Below are positions 44,476 to 54,200 of a stretch of 63,707 nt of DNA, piece by piece (within the stretch, counting starts at the first letter, position 1; each line of letters starts with the position of its first letter). The notes beneath the pieces were generated by a model. That model was not told the DNA's origin, searched no databases, and saw only the letters and a program-made list of their open reading frames with translations. The stretch comes from Planctomycetota bacterium (lineage in GTDB: Bacteria > Planctomycetota > MHYJ01 > JACQXL01 > JACRIJ01), in assembly GCA_016220095.1 (NCBI GenBank), contig JACRIJ010000039.1, forward strand, positions 1 to 63,707. Direction: 5' to 3'. The position numbers were made by a program, and so were the translations under genes.

Positions 44476-45597
44476 TTATTGTTTTGTCACGCTCATGCTC
44501 TTTGCCTTGATAGTGCCGCCGGTAACAATGATTCCGGCCTTCTGGCCCGGCAGAGAATTAAGCGGTTCGTTTGTTATACATTTCTTATCGTTCAGAAATA
44601 TATTAATGACATTATTTTTCATTTCTACTGTCAGGGTATTGAATTCATTTTCCTTGAATGTATTGAGCCTGTTGCGGCACAACATCGTATGCGTATGGTG
44701 CAAAGAGCCGTCATTATTCCTGCCGGGATTGCATCTCGTAATCATGACCTCATTGCCGTTCACACGCACCGCGTAAAAAGCCCTGCTAACGTCGGTATAG
44801 CCGAAAACGATTCCCGCGCCGGTCAGCTCGTCGTTGCTGGAAAAATTTCCCTTGAACTTCAATGTTGAAGCGAAATCGTTTCCGGACTCGGATTCCTTAT
44901 TAATCAGCATAAAGCTTTCACCTTTTTTTGCCGTTGAGCTTATTTTACCGCCATCAACTTCCCAGGAGCCGACATCCTTAGTCCATCCATCAATGTCATC
45001 GCCGTTAAAAAGCTCATTTTCTTCCCCGGGTTCAGGGTCTCTATCCTTATTTCCCGGTATCAGCGCTTCCGCTTCTTTCCTGCCCTTTAACGCATCCGCG
45101 TTCTTGGGGTCAAGCTGAAGCATCTCTTTATACACCTTCACGGTAAAATCATAACGTTTATCCTTTTTAGCGTCATTGGCTATGCCAAGGAGCGTCTTGA
45201 GGTAATTAGAGCGCTCGGTTTTATAATCCGTACCGAGTTTATCAATCTGTTCAAGCTTCTTTTCTATTGAGATTTTCTGCTTTTTTTCATCCGCGGTGGG
45301 TTTTTCCTTTTCATCCAGCAATTCTTTCGCGCGGGTGTAATACTCTATGGCCTGCGTCTGTTTTTCATCGCTCATTTCATAGATTTCGCCGAGTTTCATA
45401 CAGCTTTTAAGATGGCCGGGAAACGACTCAAGGGCCTTGAGAAAAGCCGTTTCCGCCGCGGCATAGTCTTTTTTCTCCATATCCGTAACGCCTTTTTCGC
45501 ACAGGATATCGGCAGTCACCTCATCGGCCCGGGCGAACGCTGAAAACGCGGCCAAAAGAACCATCTGAACGATGATAATGATTATTGTTTTCTTCAT
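44476..45597 (-). CDS. secreted TPR-jellyroll protein, paralog 1, 373 aa
   Basis: The ATG at 45597 has GAGGA eight bases upstream and begins a signal peptide (MKKTIIIIIVQMVLLAAFSA, cleaved after FARA). Residues 25-180 are TPR-like repeats (ADILCEKGVTDMEKKDYAAA, then KSCMKLGEIYEMSD). After a GENELFNGDDIDGW linker, residues about 195-370 form a concanavalin-like jellyroll as in DUF1080/3-keto-disaccharide hydrolase-like proteins. No catalytic residues stand out. The neighbour at 45906 is a clear paralog with the same order, so a duplication has occurred. Confidence 0.8.
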   Translation of the reverse strand: MKKTIIIIIVQMVLLAAFSAFARADEVTADILCEKGVTDMEKKDYAAAETAFLKALESFPGHLKSCMKLGEIYEMSDEKQTQAIEYYTRAKELLDEKEKPTADEKKQKISIEKKLEQIDKLGTDYKTERSNYLKTLLGIANDAKKDKRYDFTVKVYKEMLQLDPKNADALKGRKEAEALIPGNKDRDPEPGEENELFNGDDIDGWTKDVGSWEVDGGKISSTAKKGESFMLINKESESGNDFASTLKFKGNFSSNDELTGAGIVFGYTDVSRAFYAVRVNGNEVMITRCNPGRNNDGSLHHTHTMLCRNRLNTFKENEFNTLTVEMKNNVINIFLNDKKCITNEPLNSLPGQKAGIIVTGGTIKAKSMSVTKQ

Positions 45598-45905
45598 ATC
45601 TTCATTCCTCAAAAATAAAGTAATTCGGCCGCAATCAAATACGTTAGCCACAGAGAACACAGAGAACGACGACGGTTTTTTGCCAAATAGAATCATCTTA
45701 CTCAATACTCGTAATCGTCTTAGCGCGCTTGGCGGGCTTTGCGGTTAAGCCGTAGCGGTTAGTTCGCGTGTATTCGTGTGAATTCGCGGTTAGTAATTAG
45801 CCGCCGCTATAGTTCGTCCTTCGTGTCTTCTCCCTTTACATTAGTTAATATTTATGTAAGGGATCCCGCGCAGGGAGTGCCCTCGTGGCTGATTATCCGT
45901 TTATA
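45598..45905. other. gap between paralogs, repeat words only
   Basis: GCCACAGAGAACACAGAGAA (45651-45670), CTTGGCGGGCTTTGCGG, and TTCGCGTGTATTCGTGTGAATTCGCGG (45760-45790) style words, all recurring elsewhere. No gene or clear promoter seen. Confidence 0.5.
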
Positions 45906-47021
45906 CTAATCCCCGTTCTCTGTTTTTGCTTTGATTGTTTTTATGCGCATCTCGTTTGAAGAAGCTATTACCGCGAGTTTGCCGCTTATTTCCTGGTCAA
46001 CCTTCTGGTTTTCAAAAATCTTTTCGCCATTCAGGTACGCCGATACTTTATCCGAATCAACCGTTACCCTGAGAGAATTTAATTCTTCTGTTTTATAATT
46101 CTGCGTTATGCCGCTAACAAGAACGAGCAATTTCGCCGTAGAACCGCTGATTTCACTTTTGGAAAGCAGGAACGCCTGCTCCGAAACTATCACGGCGAAC
46201 GTATTTTTGCCGGTACCGTTGAACCCGAGAAGCACGCCTGCGGGCATTTTCCCGTCCGACATGAATTCCACGGTCATGGAATATTTCCCTTCAAACCCCG
46301 CGGTATCATATACTATAGCGCCGCCTTTTGCGGTTGTCGGATACAACTCGCCGTTCTTTACTTCCCACTTGCCTTCTTCCATTCGAAGAGAATCCGTATC
46401 CTGCCCGCTGAAAATATCCACTTCCCCGGAGCCATTAGTATCGTTATTCGCCGGCGTATCGCCTGCTTCCTTGCCGTTTTTCGCAATAAGTTCCTTTATC
46501 TTTTTCTTGCCTTCCAGCGCGTTAGGGTCCTTCGGAGAAAGCATAAGGACCTCGTCATAAAGTTTTCCGGCAAAATCAAACCTCTTTTTCCGTTTGGCCT
46601 CTTCGGCTATGCTGAGGAGGGTATTTATGTAGGCGTTATGTTCCGATTTCAGCTTTGCGTTAAGTTTATCCAGCTGGTCCAGTTTTTTCTCAATAAACGC
46701 CTTTTGCGAGTTATCTTCATCGGACGGTTTTGATTTTTTGCACAGTATTTCATACGCGCGCGTATAATAGGTGATGGATTCCGCCTGTTTTTTCGGATTA
46801 AGTTCATAGAGTTCGGCGAGTTTAGATATGCTTTTAAGATGGCCGGGAAACGACTCAATGGCCTTAAGAAATGCCGCTTCTGCCGCGGTATTGTTTTTCT
46901 TGTCAAAATCGGACATGCCTTTTTCGTACAACAGGTCTGCCGTTACCTCATCTGCTAAGACCGGCAGAAGAAATACTGATAGCGCCACGCATACGGTTGT
47001 CATCAATACAATTTTACGCAT
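45906..47021 (-). CDS. secreted TPR-jellyroll protein, paralog 2, 371 aa
   Basis: The ATG at 47021 follows GGGGGC by five bases and opens a signal peptide (MRKIVLMTTVCVALSVFLLP, cleavage near VLA). TPR-like repeats (ADLLYEKGMSDFDKKNNTAA; KLAELYELNPKKQAESITYY) and a C-terminal jellyroll (SGQDTDSLRMEEGKWEVKNG onward) mirror the gene at 44476 in order and length. A longer open frame to 47417 runs into repeat DNA and past the promoter at 47068-47095, so it is not used. The role is unknown; carbohydrate or protein binding is plausible. Confidence 0.8.
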   Translation of the reverse strand: MRKIVLMTTVCVALSVFLLPVLADEVTADLLYEKGMSDFDKKNNTAAEAAFLKAIESFPGHLKSISKLAELYELNPKKQAESITYYTRAYEILCKKSKPSDEDNSQKAFIEKKLDQLDKLNAKLKSEHNAYINTLLSIAEEAKRKKRFDFAGKLYDEVLMLSPKDPNALEGKKKIKELIAKNGKEAGDTPANNDTNGSGEVDIFSGQDTDSLRMEEGKWEVKNGELYPTTAKGGAIVYDTAGFEGKYSMTVEFMSDGKMPAGVLLGFNGTGKNTFAVIVSEQAFLLSKSEISGSTAKLLVLVSGITQNYKTEELNSLRVTVDSDKVSAYLNGEKIFENQKVDQEISGKLAVIASSNEMRIKTIKAKTENGD

Positions 47022-47067
47022 ATAAGCCCCCTTCCCTGAGAAGAATGCACTTATTACACACCCGCAT

Positions 47068-47095
47068 ATCTTAGCAAATAAGGCGTAAAAGTCAA
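47068..47095 (-). promoter_or_regulatory. sigma-70 promoter of the TPR-jellyroll gene
   Basis: Minus strand TTGACT (47095-47090), 16 bases, TAAGAT (47073-47068). The RNA start near 47061 leaves a 40-base leader to the ATG at 47021. Confidence 0.65.
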
Positions 47096-47183
47096 GAAAT
47101 TGTAAAATTTGGACGAATTCTGCCACGAAGACACGAAGATTTACGACAAAGACGCCGAACTCCACCGAAACCACAGAGCGCAC

Positions 47184-47300
47184 ACCTGTGTGCCGAAACC
47201 TGCCTGCACGCACCTGCGTGCTGAAGCACCTTCCTACGCCCACCGAAGCGGGCTTTGCGAAGGCGGGCTTCGGTGCGTAAGCACGAAGCCGAGCTTCGTT
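47184..47300. repeat. GCCTGCCTGCAC hairpin repeat, rearranged copy
   Basis: CCTGTGTGCCGAAACCTGCC and CTGCACGCACCTGCGTGC start like copy 1 at 31165. The rest is replaced by CCCACCGAAGCGGGCTTTGC and GAAGGCGGGCTTCGGTGCG, which also form a hairpin. The CGAAGCCGAGCTTCGTTTCGG end matches copies 1 and 3. Confidence 0.55.
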
Positions 47301-47861
47301 TCGGTCGCCTACGCTCTCCATCCTCCGTCCCGATTTATCAGGACTGCGGAGGACGGGCAAAGCTTCAGCGACGGAGCGCGAAGGCAGGCACTCCGGTGTG
47401 CAGGCACAGAACCGCACAGATTACGACGAAGGACGTTGTACGTTTCCCGTGATCCGGTTTCCGGTTCCAGTTTAAACGGAATCCGAGAGCCGAGATCCGA
47501 GGTCCGGGGTCCGGAATCCGACGTCCGGAACTCGGCACCCGGATAACGTCCTTCCTCCTTCGTTTTCCATTTTTCATTCTCGTCCGTTGAAGCGTGTCTC
47601 TTACAGGTCTCGTCAAGTCCCTGTTCTTCACGAAAGGGATTTACAATTTGAAATTTACAGTTTTCAATTTGCAATAGTAACTCTGCTTAATCGGTTCAAT
47701 CCGTTTAATCTGTTGTTAAGAAATTAGCCGTATCGTCGTCGTACGTATCCTGCCGCAGTCTTACGACCAAAGGGAGTCCCGACCGTAGAGTCAAGATAGC
47801 GAAGCGGAAGGAAGCAAAGCGAAGTGTGCCTTATCTTACAAAAACCATAAAAGTCGTCGTT

Positions 47862-47897
47862 TTCCGTGTATTCCGTGTATTCCGTGTGTTCCGTGGT
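47862..47897. repeat. 9-bp tandem repeat TTCCGTGTA
   Basis: Four units: TTCCGTGTA, TTCCGTGTA, TTCCGTGTG, TTCCGTGGT. They lie beside related TTCGTGTGTATTCGTGG words. Confidence 0.75.
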
Positions 47898-48142
47898 GAA
47901 AATTATCGTCGTTTCGTCTTCGTGTGCATTCGTGTGTATTCGTGGCTAAATACGTTCGGCGTATCCTGGTTATCCGATGTGAATTCCGTGGAAAATTGAA
48001 GATTGTAAGAATAATCGGAAAGTGAATTGTGAAATCCTCCGAAGCCAAAGGCGAAGGAGGAAAGGCCTGCCCCCATTACCGTTACCATCCCATTACCGTC
48101 ACTGAAACAATGCAATAAGATTTGATTTAAACTATCGTAAAC

Positions 48143-49219
48143 TCATTTCTGTTTTTTTGAAATCGGAGATAATGCACAGCGAAAACCAAGCGTATGCGAA
48201 TGGTAAAGTGTATCACTACTATATCTGAAATATACAGAATCGTATTCAGAAGCTCCAGAAAATCCAGGACACGAACCTCTGAATACTTTTTCTTTACCTC
48301 TCAAAGGTCCGGACGGATTTTTATAAGAATCGTTTTCGTACTGGTCCACAGCATACCAATCTAAACACCATTCTTCAACATTACCAAGCATGTCATAACA
48401 GCCGTAAGGACTTATGTCTACAGGATTTGAACCTATGTTTGAAAAAATATCCGACGTATACTTTTTTAGTACAAATTCTTGCTTCCAAATGAAACCCCAG
48501 GGATATTTTCTGCCGTCATTTCCTCTTGCAGCTTTCTCCCACTCCGCCTCTGTTGGCAACTTTTTGCCTGACCAGACAGCATACGAATAAGCGTCATACC
48601 ATGTTACTAAAACAACAGGATTTTCATCGGTATTTACGGGGTAATTACCATTTTCCCATTTAAATTTATCCGCATACGCGTCCGGCTCAAACGGCAAATG
48701 CGGATATGGATGAACTCTCGGCTCTTCTTCCGAAGGATAACACCACTTATGCCCTTTCAAAAGAAAATCATCATAAAACATTTTATATTGTTTATTTGTT
48801 ATCTCAAATTTATCAATATAATAAGAAGAAAGGTAAACTTGGTGTACAGGCCTATCGTCATAACGCGGTGTAATTTCACCGTTATTCCCCATCAAGAATT
48901 CACCTGCATTTACAAGCACCATTATTGAACCGTCTTTTTCACACCTAATCTCTCGCGGCAATCCACTTAAGAGATCAATTGTATCAGTTGCGCTGACAAA
49001 ACCATCAGGAAGACTTAAGTTTAAATTTTCTTCTAATAGCATTTCATTTGTTTTCTCGTTAACTCTATTGACTATTTTGTGAGATTTTTTATTTCTCGGC
49101 CCGGCTTCATCGTGATTACAAAGCAACAAAAATAGTAGACCTACTATTAAAAACAACAGCGTACCTGCTATCAAAAGAAAAAGGCTTTTCATTTTAGTAA
49201 ATGTTTCAATTTTTGACAT
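48143..49219 (-). CDS. membrane-anchored formylglycine-generating-enzyme-like (SUMF1) protein, 358 aa
   Basis: A membrane helix at about 10-35 (MKSLFLLIAGTLLFLIVGLL) anchors an FGE/SUMF1 domain outside or inside the membrane. Domain landmarks: VNAGEFLMGNNG, PVHQVYLSSYYIDKFEITN, NPVVLVTWYDAYSYAVWSGK, LPTEAEWEKAARG, YDMLGNVEEWCLDWY, and FRGSCPGF where family members usually have RGGSW. The usual catalytic Cys pair near the C-terminus is not evident, so it may be a structural or binding member rather than a true enzyme. The start at 49219 is 10 bases after the Rhs tip stop, suggesting one transcript. Confidence 0.82.
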   Translation of the reverse strand: MSKIETFTKMKSLFLLIAGTLLFLIVGLLFLLLCNHDEAGPRNKKSHKIVNRVNEKTNEMLLEENLNLSLPDGFVSATDTIDLLSGLPREIRCEKDGSIMVLVNAGEFLMGNNGEITPRYDDRPVHQVYLSSYYIDKFEITNKQYKMFYDDFLLKGHKWCYPSEEEPRVHPYPHLPFEPDAYADKFKWENGNYPVNTDENPVVLVTWYDAYSYAVWSGKKLPTEAEWEKAARGNDGRKYPWGFIWKQEFVLKKYTSDIFSNIGSNPVDISPYGCYDMLGNVEEWCLDWYAVDQYENDSYKNPSGPLRGKEKVFRGSCPGFSGASEYDSVYFRYSSDTLYHSHTLGFRCALSPISKKQK

Positions 49220-49229
49220 ATACTTTTTC

Positions 49230-51230
49230 TTATCGTACTGGCAAAGCATCGTCCCGTTTCGTAACCGGCGCAGAAAGGAGTGATGACATCGTAGCATGTT
49301 TGCATTTAAATAAGTATGATTCCGTCCAGTCTGAAAACATTTTAAATCCCATGGCCTCTTTGAACTCCAGTTCAAGCTCTTCAGCAAATTTGTCTGGAAT
49401 CTCCACGCCAGCAATAGTAACTGTTAATCCTGAATGCCAATTATAGTCATCTTCAACCTCATAATGAACAAACACTTCTGCTTCGCTTGGCTTTACAATT
49501 GTATAACTTCCGTATGCTTCTATGTAGAACCTTCCCATGGCAAGAAATAAATCGCCACTTGCTGTTACTAAGTCAGACTTAACTCTGCTGAAAGGAGTTG
49601 GCGATGTTGCAACGGAAGAACATTTAATTTGACTTTCAAGTTTTAATTTCAACTTTTCAATTTCTATTTTAGCATTAGCATCTGATACTATTTTTTCAGA
49701 TGGCACAAAAATTGGAGTGCCCTCCTTGCTGAGCCAATGCGACATGTGTTTAGAAGCTAACGGTGCTCCAAGAACGGGTATTGCTCCAAATTGTGACAGC
49801 TTCGTATATAATAGTTTTAGTGCTTCTTGTCGCGCAAACGTTCCCTTCCCGTTCTTTTCTACTGCATCAACCAAATTCTGTAAGATTGTTGAAGGATTCA
49901 ACGAAAACCGTTCAAAATCATCCGGCATCAATATTGATGGACCCAACGGATACATTCCGAGAGGATCCGTATATAATAAAGGATTATTTCTGGTATAGGA
50001 ATAAAAATTTTCATTCCACAAGAACCATTTGTCTTTTTGTAAGAATTTGCCTATTGTATACGAATAATATCTCGACCGATAATAATGCAACTTCGTCTCT
50101 GGTTCATATTCTCTACCCGTAAACATGTATCTGTTTTTCTCTTTGCTCTTATTGGCAATTTCGCCTTTCCTGTCAAAGATTGTTACGGTTCCATAAACCT
50201 TATATTTATACGATTCCTGTACCTCGGCTTTCTTGTTCGCAATATGCGTTACTGAGCCAAGAGAATTTTGCAAATAGAAGTCGTATTCTCGGCTTCTGCC
50301 TTTGGCTGTCACCAAAAGCTCATCTATTCCATTACCCCAAACGTACTGCTTTGTCGGGAGACCGTCTGTGGCCATGTCGCTGATTACCCTTGCCCCGTCC
50401 AGTACGTATCCTTCTAAATCAAAGGTTCCGTCTGACTTTTTCATTGCCTTCTTTTCGATGCGTCTGCCTAAGGCGTCATATCGCATTTCTACTATGTAAT
50501 CTGCATTGTCAAATCTTACAGGGTGATTGGTGTAATCGTACGTAATCTGGTTGTATCCATCGTTTGTCATATTGCCATTAAGGTCATATGTCGGATTTGT
50601 TCCATTGATCGCAGTGTACTGATTGAGATTATTAGTTTGATACGTGGTTGTTGTGCCATTTGTTACGGTTGTTCTGTTGCCGACATTGTCCATATTGAAT
50701 ATTTCTCTGTCTGCGTATGGCGCATTGTCAAAATTCCCGGCCCAATTCTCAGGATTCTGCACCCCGTATTTTACTCCGGTCAGTCTGTATACGTTGTCGT
50801 ACCTGAACAAATCGCCCGACTGCGCCAAGGCTCCGTCGGGCAAGCCTTTCCCGATCTGATGTAAAAATTTTTCGTATTTCTTATTTCCTTCTTTGTCAAA
50901 GTCATACGCAAAGCCAATTGTTTGCGGCACATAATCGTATTTTTTCGGTTTTCCTTTTTTATCTATCTCTGTCGCTTGCCACGTTTTGGCGCCGGTGTAC
51001 CTGTACTCGGTTGCCCAGCGGTTATTGTTGTAGGTAACATCAAGAGTTATAGGATTCCCGCTGTTTTCCTGATAAATGCGTTGCTTTACCCTGAACGGCC
51101 CGGTATAATTGTAATCGCAAATTTCACTTGTGCCTTCGGATATTGTGTCAAAGGTAGAGGTCGGCCAAAACTTAATTTTCAGAAGCTGACCCCTTACGCC
51201 TTTCAAATCATTGTCATTTTTACTTTCCAA
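49230..51230 (-). CDS. orphan Rhs tip (YD repeats plus core) with variable C-terminal domain, 666 aa
   Basis: Residues 1-200 repeat the end of the neighbouring Rhs protein at the amino-acid level (YTGAKTWQATEIDKKGKPKK, GFAYDFDKEGNKKY, NMDNVGNRTTVTNG, NNLNQYTAIN). It then continues into the conserved Rhs core (FTGREYEPETKLHYYRSRYY, TDPLGMYPLG at about 415-435). After the TDPLG boundary comes an unrelated domain of about 230 residues with DDYNWHSGLTVTIAGVEIPD near its end; in Rhs proteins this is where toxin or effector domains sit. It has no signal peptide, and its TTG start (51230) overlaps the end of the previous gene. This is a displaced tip, as found downstream of many rhs genes. Confidence 0.82.
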   Translation of the reverse strand: MESKNDNDLKGVRGQLLKIKFWPTSTFDTISEGTSEICDYNYTGPFRVKQRIYQENSGNPITLDVTYNNNRWATEYRYTGAKTWQATEIDKKGKPKKYDYVPQTIGFAYDFDKEGNKKYEKFLHQIGKGLPDGALAQSGDLFRYDNVYRLTGVKYGVQNPENWAGNFDNAPYADREIFNMDNVGNRTTVTNGTTTTYQTNNLNQYTAINGTNPTYDLNGNMTNDGYNQITYDYTNHPVRFDNADYIVEMRYDALGRRIEKKAMKKSDGTFDLEGYVLDGARVISDMATDGLPTKQYVWGNGIDELLVTAKGRSREYDFYLQNSLGSVTHIANKKAEVQESYKYKVYGTVTIFDRKGEIANKSKEKNRYMFTGREYEPETKLHYYRSRYYSYTIGKFLQKDKWFLWNENFYSYTRNNPLLYTDPLGMYPLGPSILMPDDFERFSLNPSTILQNLVDAVEKNGKGTFARQEALKLLYTKLSQFGAIPVLGAPLASKHMSHWLSKEGTPIFVPSEKIVSDANAKIEIEKLKLKLESQIKCSSVATSPTPFSRVKSDLVTASGDLFLAMGRFYIEAYGSYTIVKPSEAEVFVHYEVEDDYNWHSGLTVTIAGVEIPDKFAEELELEFKEAMGFKMFSDWTESYLFKCKHATMSSLLSAPVTKRDDALPVR

Positions 51231-54200
51231 TGATTTCTTTTTCCATTTCTATTACTATATTTTCCACAGGTTTATGAGCTTTTATAATAATTTTATCAAT
51301 CAAAACCATTCTGAAGCCTTCCAGCTCCGCTGTTATACAATACGCACCATCTTTAATTCCTGTAATATTAAAAAAGCCTTCATTATTACTTTTGGTGCTT
51401 TTAAGCTGTTTCTTTCCGCCTGCTCTTCCACCATATATTATTATACTGTCTCCATTAGGTTGTATTAAAGAAAATGGGGAAGGCCCTTCATGATAACTAT
51501 GTATTAGTACAGGACAAGTAATTTTGACATTTTCAAGTGGAAATTTAGTTACTTTTTCCACAATGCGACCAGAAATACTTGTGCCTTTTTCCAGTCCTAT
51601 TCTTATATCTACCGATTGAGCATTTTTTATACTGATTCCATATTCCTTATAAGAATATTCATTGAATTCTGGTATGCTAAAATGTCGCATACCGTTTTCT
51701 ATTCCCTCAATCGTAAAATTTCCATTTTTATCAGTTAATACAAATAGCTTATTGAATGGCGCTTCAGCCCTGCTTGCGTATTCCACTCTAACACCTTCAA
51801 TCGGGATATTTGTCTCGTTATCAACAACCTGCCCATAAATTGATGCACCTTTTTCTAATTTAATGTCCAATTTCATATTTAAGCCTTTTTCATCTATTAT
51901 AATATCCTTAACAAACGGAACATACTTTACTTTTTCCACCCACAATTCATATTCACATGGATAACTAAGCTCGAAAATAAATTCTCCTTTTTCGTTAGTC
52001 TTAAAACATTTAGTTTTAATATTACAACATGATTTAGTATCAATTAAACATACTTCTGCAGAAGTAACGGGGTTACCATCAGGATACGAAACCGTTCCAC
52101 AGACGTTAATGGCTGTGTATTGATTAAGGTTATTTGTTGTATAATTCGTGGTAATCCCATTTGTCACAGTCGTCCTATTGCCGACATTATCCATGTTGAA
52201 GACTTCTTTGTCCTGGTATGCGGTTATGCCATTAAAATATGTATCGTAATTCGCTTTGTCAATATTCGTAATTACCGCGCTTGATACCCCGTATTTCACC
52301 TTGTCTAAACGGAATACATTGTCGTAATGGAATAAATCAGCCTCGTTATTCCTGTGTAAAAATTGTTCATAAAGCTTATTCCCTTCCTTGTCAAAATCAT
52401 ACGAAAAGCCGATTGTCTGCGACACCCAGTCATATTTCTTAGGTTTTCCCTTCTTGTCTATTTCCGTTGCCTGCCATGTCCTGGCTCCGGTATAAATATA
52501 ACTTTCTACCCAACGGTTCGAATTATATCCGATGTTTAATGTAATAGGATTCCCGCTATTCGGCTGGTAAATACGCTGGCAAGCCCTGCTCGCCCCTACA
52601 TAATTATAATCCACGATTTCCTCGGTGTTCTCGGATATCGTATCTATGCGATTTAACTCATCAGGATTATAATTTACAACGCGCCCGTTCGGATATGTCA
52701 GGTTCGTCCTGAATCCCTCCTTGTTATAATCGTTCTTGACAATCTGCGTGGAGACGGGTTGCAAACCCGTCTCTACAGTCTGATGCTCTTCTGTCACATT
52801 GCCGTACGAATTGTACCATCTCTTTACGATAGAGTCGTCATCTTCCGCGAAGGTCATCCTTCCCAGTCCGTCATATCCGAAGTTCTCAAAAGTCGTTCCT
52901 TCTATGCCGCTTGCGCGCGTTATGAGTTTATTGACCAGCCTGCCGGCATTGTCATAGTCCAGTGAAACTATCGTTCCGTTAGGATCCGTATAGCTTATCA
53001 ATAATCCTACATTATTATAATAATTTGTCTTCCTTGAGCCGTCTGGATACTCTTCGTACTTCTGCGCGTTTGTCTCGTAATATGCGTATAACGTGGTGTT
53101 GCCATTATCGTCAGTTAACGACGTAAGGCGTGAGTTTTTATCATAGCCGTAGCTGACGCTTATCTCAGGATCCGTTGCGCCCGGGTTTTCCTGTACCTGC
53201 CTGACAAGCCTTCCGGCGCTGTCATTTTCTCTTCTGGTAATGTTGCCTTCCCGGTCAATTGTCCTCGTACTATTATTCCGAGAGTCGTATTTGTATTGTG
53301 AAATCTGCCCTGCGTTATCGGTTGCAGATGTCAGCCTGTCAAGCTCATCGTATGAATTCAGAGTTGTAAAAACCTGCGCAGTTCCGCCGTTATCAGGATA
53401 TTCCGTTTCTGTTACTTGTGTTACATTAGAGTTGTTATTGAAATTATATTCAACGGTATTGCCCAACGGGTCTGTTGTTTTCTTTGTCCTGCCGAGGCTA
53501 TCGAATTCGTAAATGTAGACACTGCCGGACGGGTCTTCTGTCCTTGTCAATCTGCTGTTTTTGTCCAAAAAGTATTTGTTTATTGCCTGTTGTTCAGTAC
53601 TGCCTGGATTATTGAAAAGATAGTTCGTTGAGGTTTTCCTTCTGTTAATCTCATCGTAACTGCTTGAACCGTGCGACAGCATTGCTATTGCGGGGTCGTC
53701 ATGGCGTTTATTGCCCCATGATTGTGTTTCGTATACATTGGAATTTTCGTCATAAAAAGTCAGGGAAAAATTTCCGAGAAGGTCCTGGGATTTTACCCTG
53801 CGGTCAAAGCCATCATAAAAATACGTCATGTCTCCCTTGCACGCGCATGCGGATTCAGTTTTATACAAATTGCCGTTCCAGGTATACGTGTATCTGGTGG
53901 ACTGCTCTACAGACGAGCCATATCCGACTTTTTCATTGTAAAGCAGGTCTCTCTCGTCATATTGCATCCGTTTCTGGTTTTGTTCCGGTTCTGTTACGAG
54001 CTGTAGATTGCCGTTCTTGTCAAATTCAGATACCGTTGTAGCATAAACGCCTTCAGATATTTCGCTATTATCCGAAATCCTATTGTTCAAAATATCATAA
54101 GTATAAAAAGTATTTATCCAGGGGTTTGCCGGATTCTGTATGCCGTTTTCGTCACGATTTTCAACGTCAACTGATGCTACATTGTTATTGTAATCAAACG

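Larger units (their letters stand above)
47096..48142. other. one-kilobase repeat-rich gap without genes
   Basis: From left to right: GCCACGAAGACACGAAGAT words (47120-47140), a rearranged GCCTGCCTGCAC hairpin block (47184-47300), a second one at about 47380-47405, a GATCCGAGGTCCGGGGTCCGG degenerate tract (47480-47540), TTCCTCCTTCGTT words, TACAATTTGAAATTTACAG words, AAAGGGAGTCCCGACC words (47770-47785), a 9-base tandem at 47862-47897 and TTCGTGTGTATTCGTGG words (47930-47945). Open frames here consist of repeats. Confidence 0.55.

Noticed and set aside
47022..47417. N-terminal extension of the TPR-jellyroll protein by 132 codons
   Set aside because: It consists of repeat DNA, includes the promoter at 47068-47095, and a proper signal peptide begins at 47021.
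47109..47546. 145-codon plus-strand frame in the repeat-rich gap
   Set aside because: It is made entirely of dispersed repeat words; similar frames arise in the other copies.
47862..47897. Short tandem repeats considered as a CRISPR array
   Set aside because: Units are 9 bases, directly abutting and without spacers; no cas genes are present.
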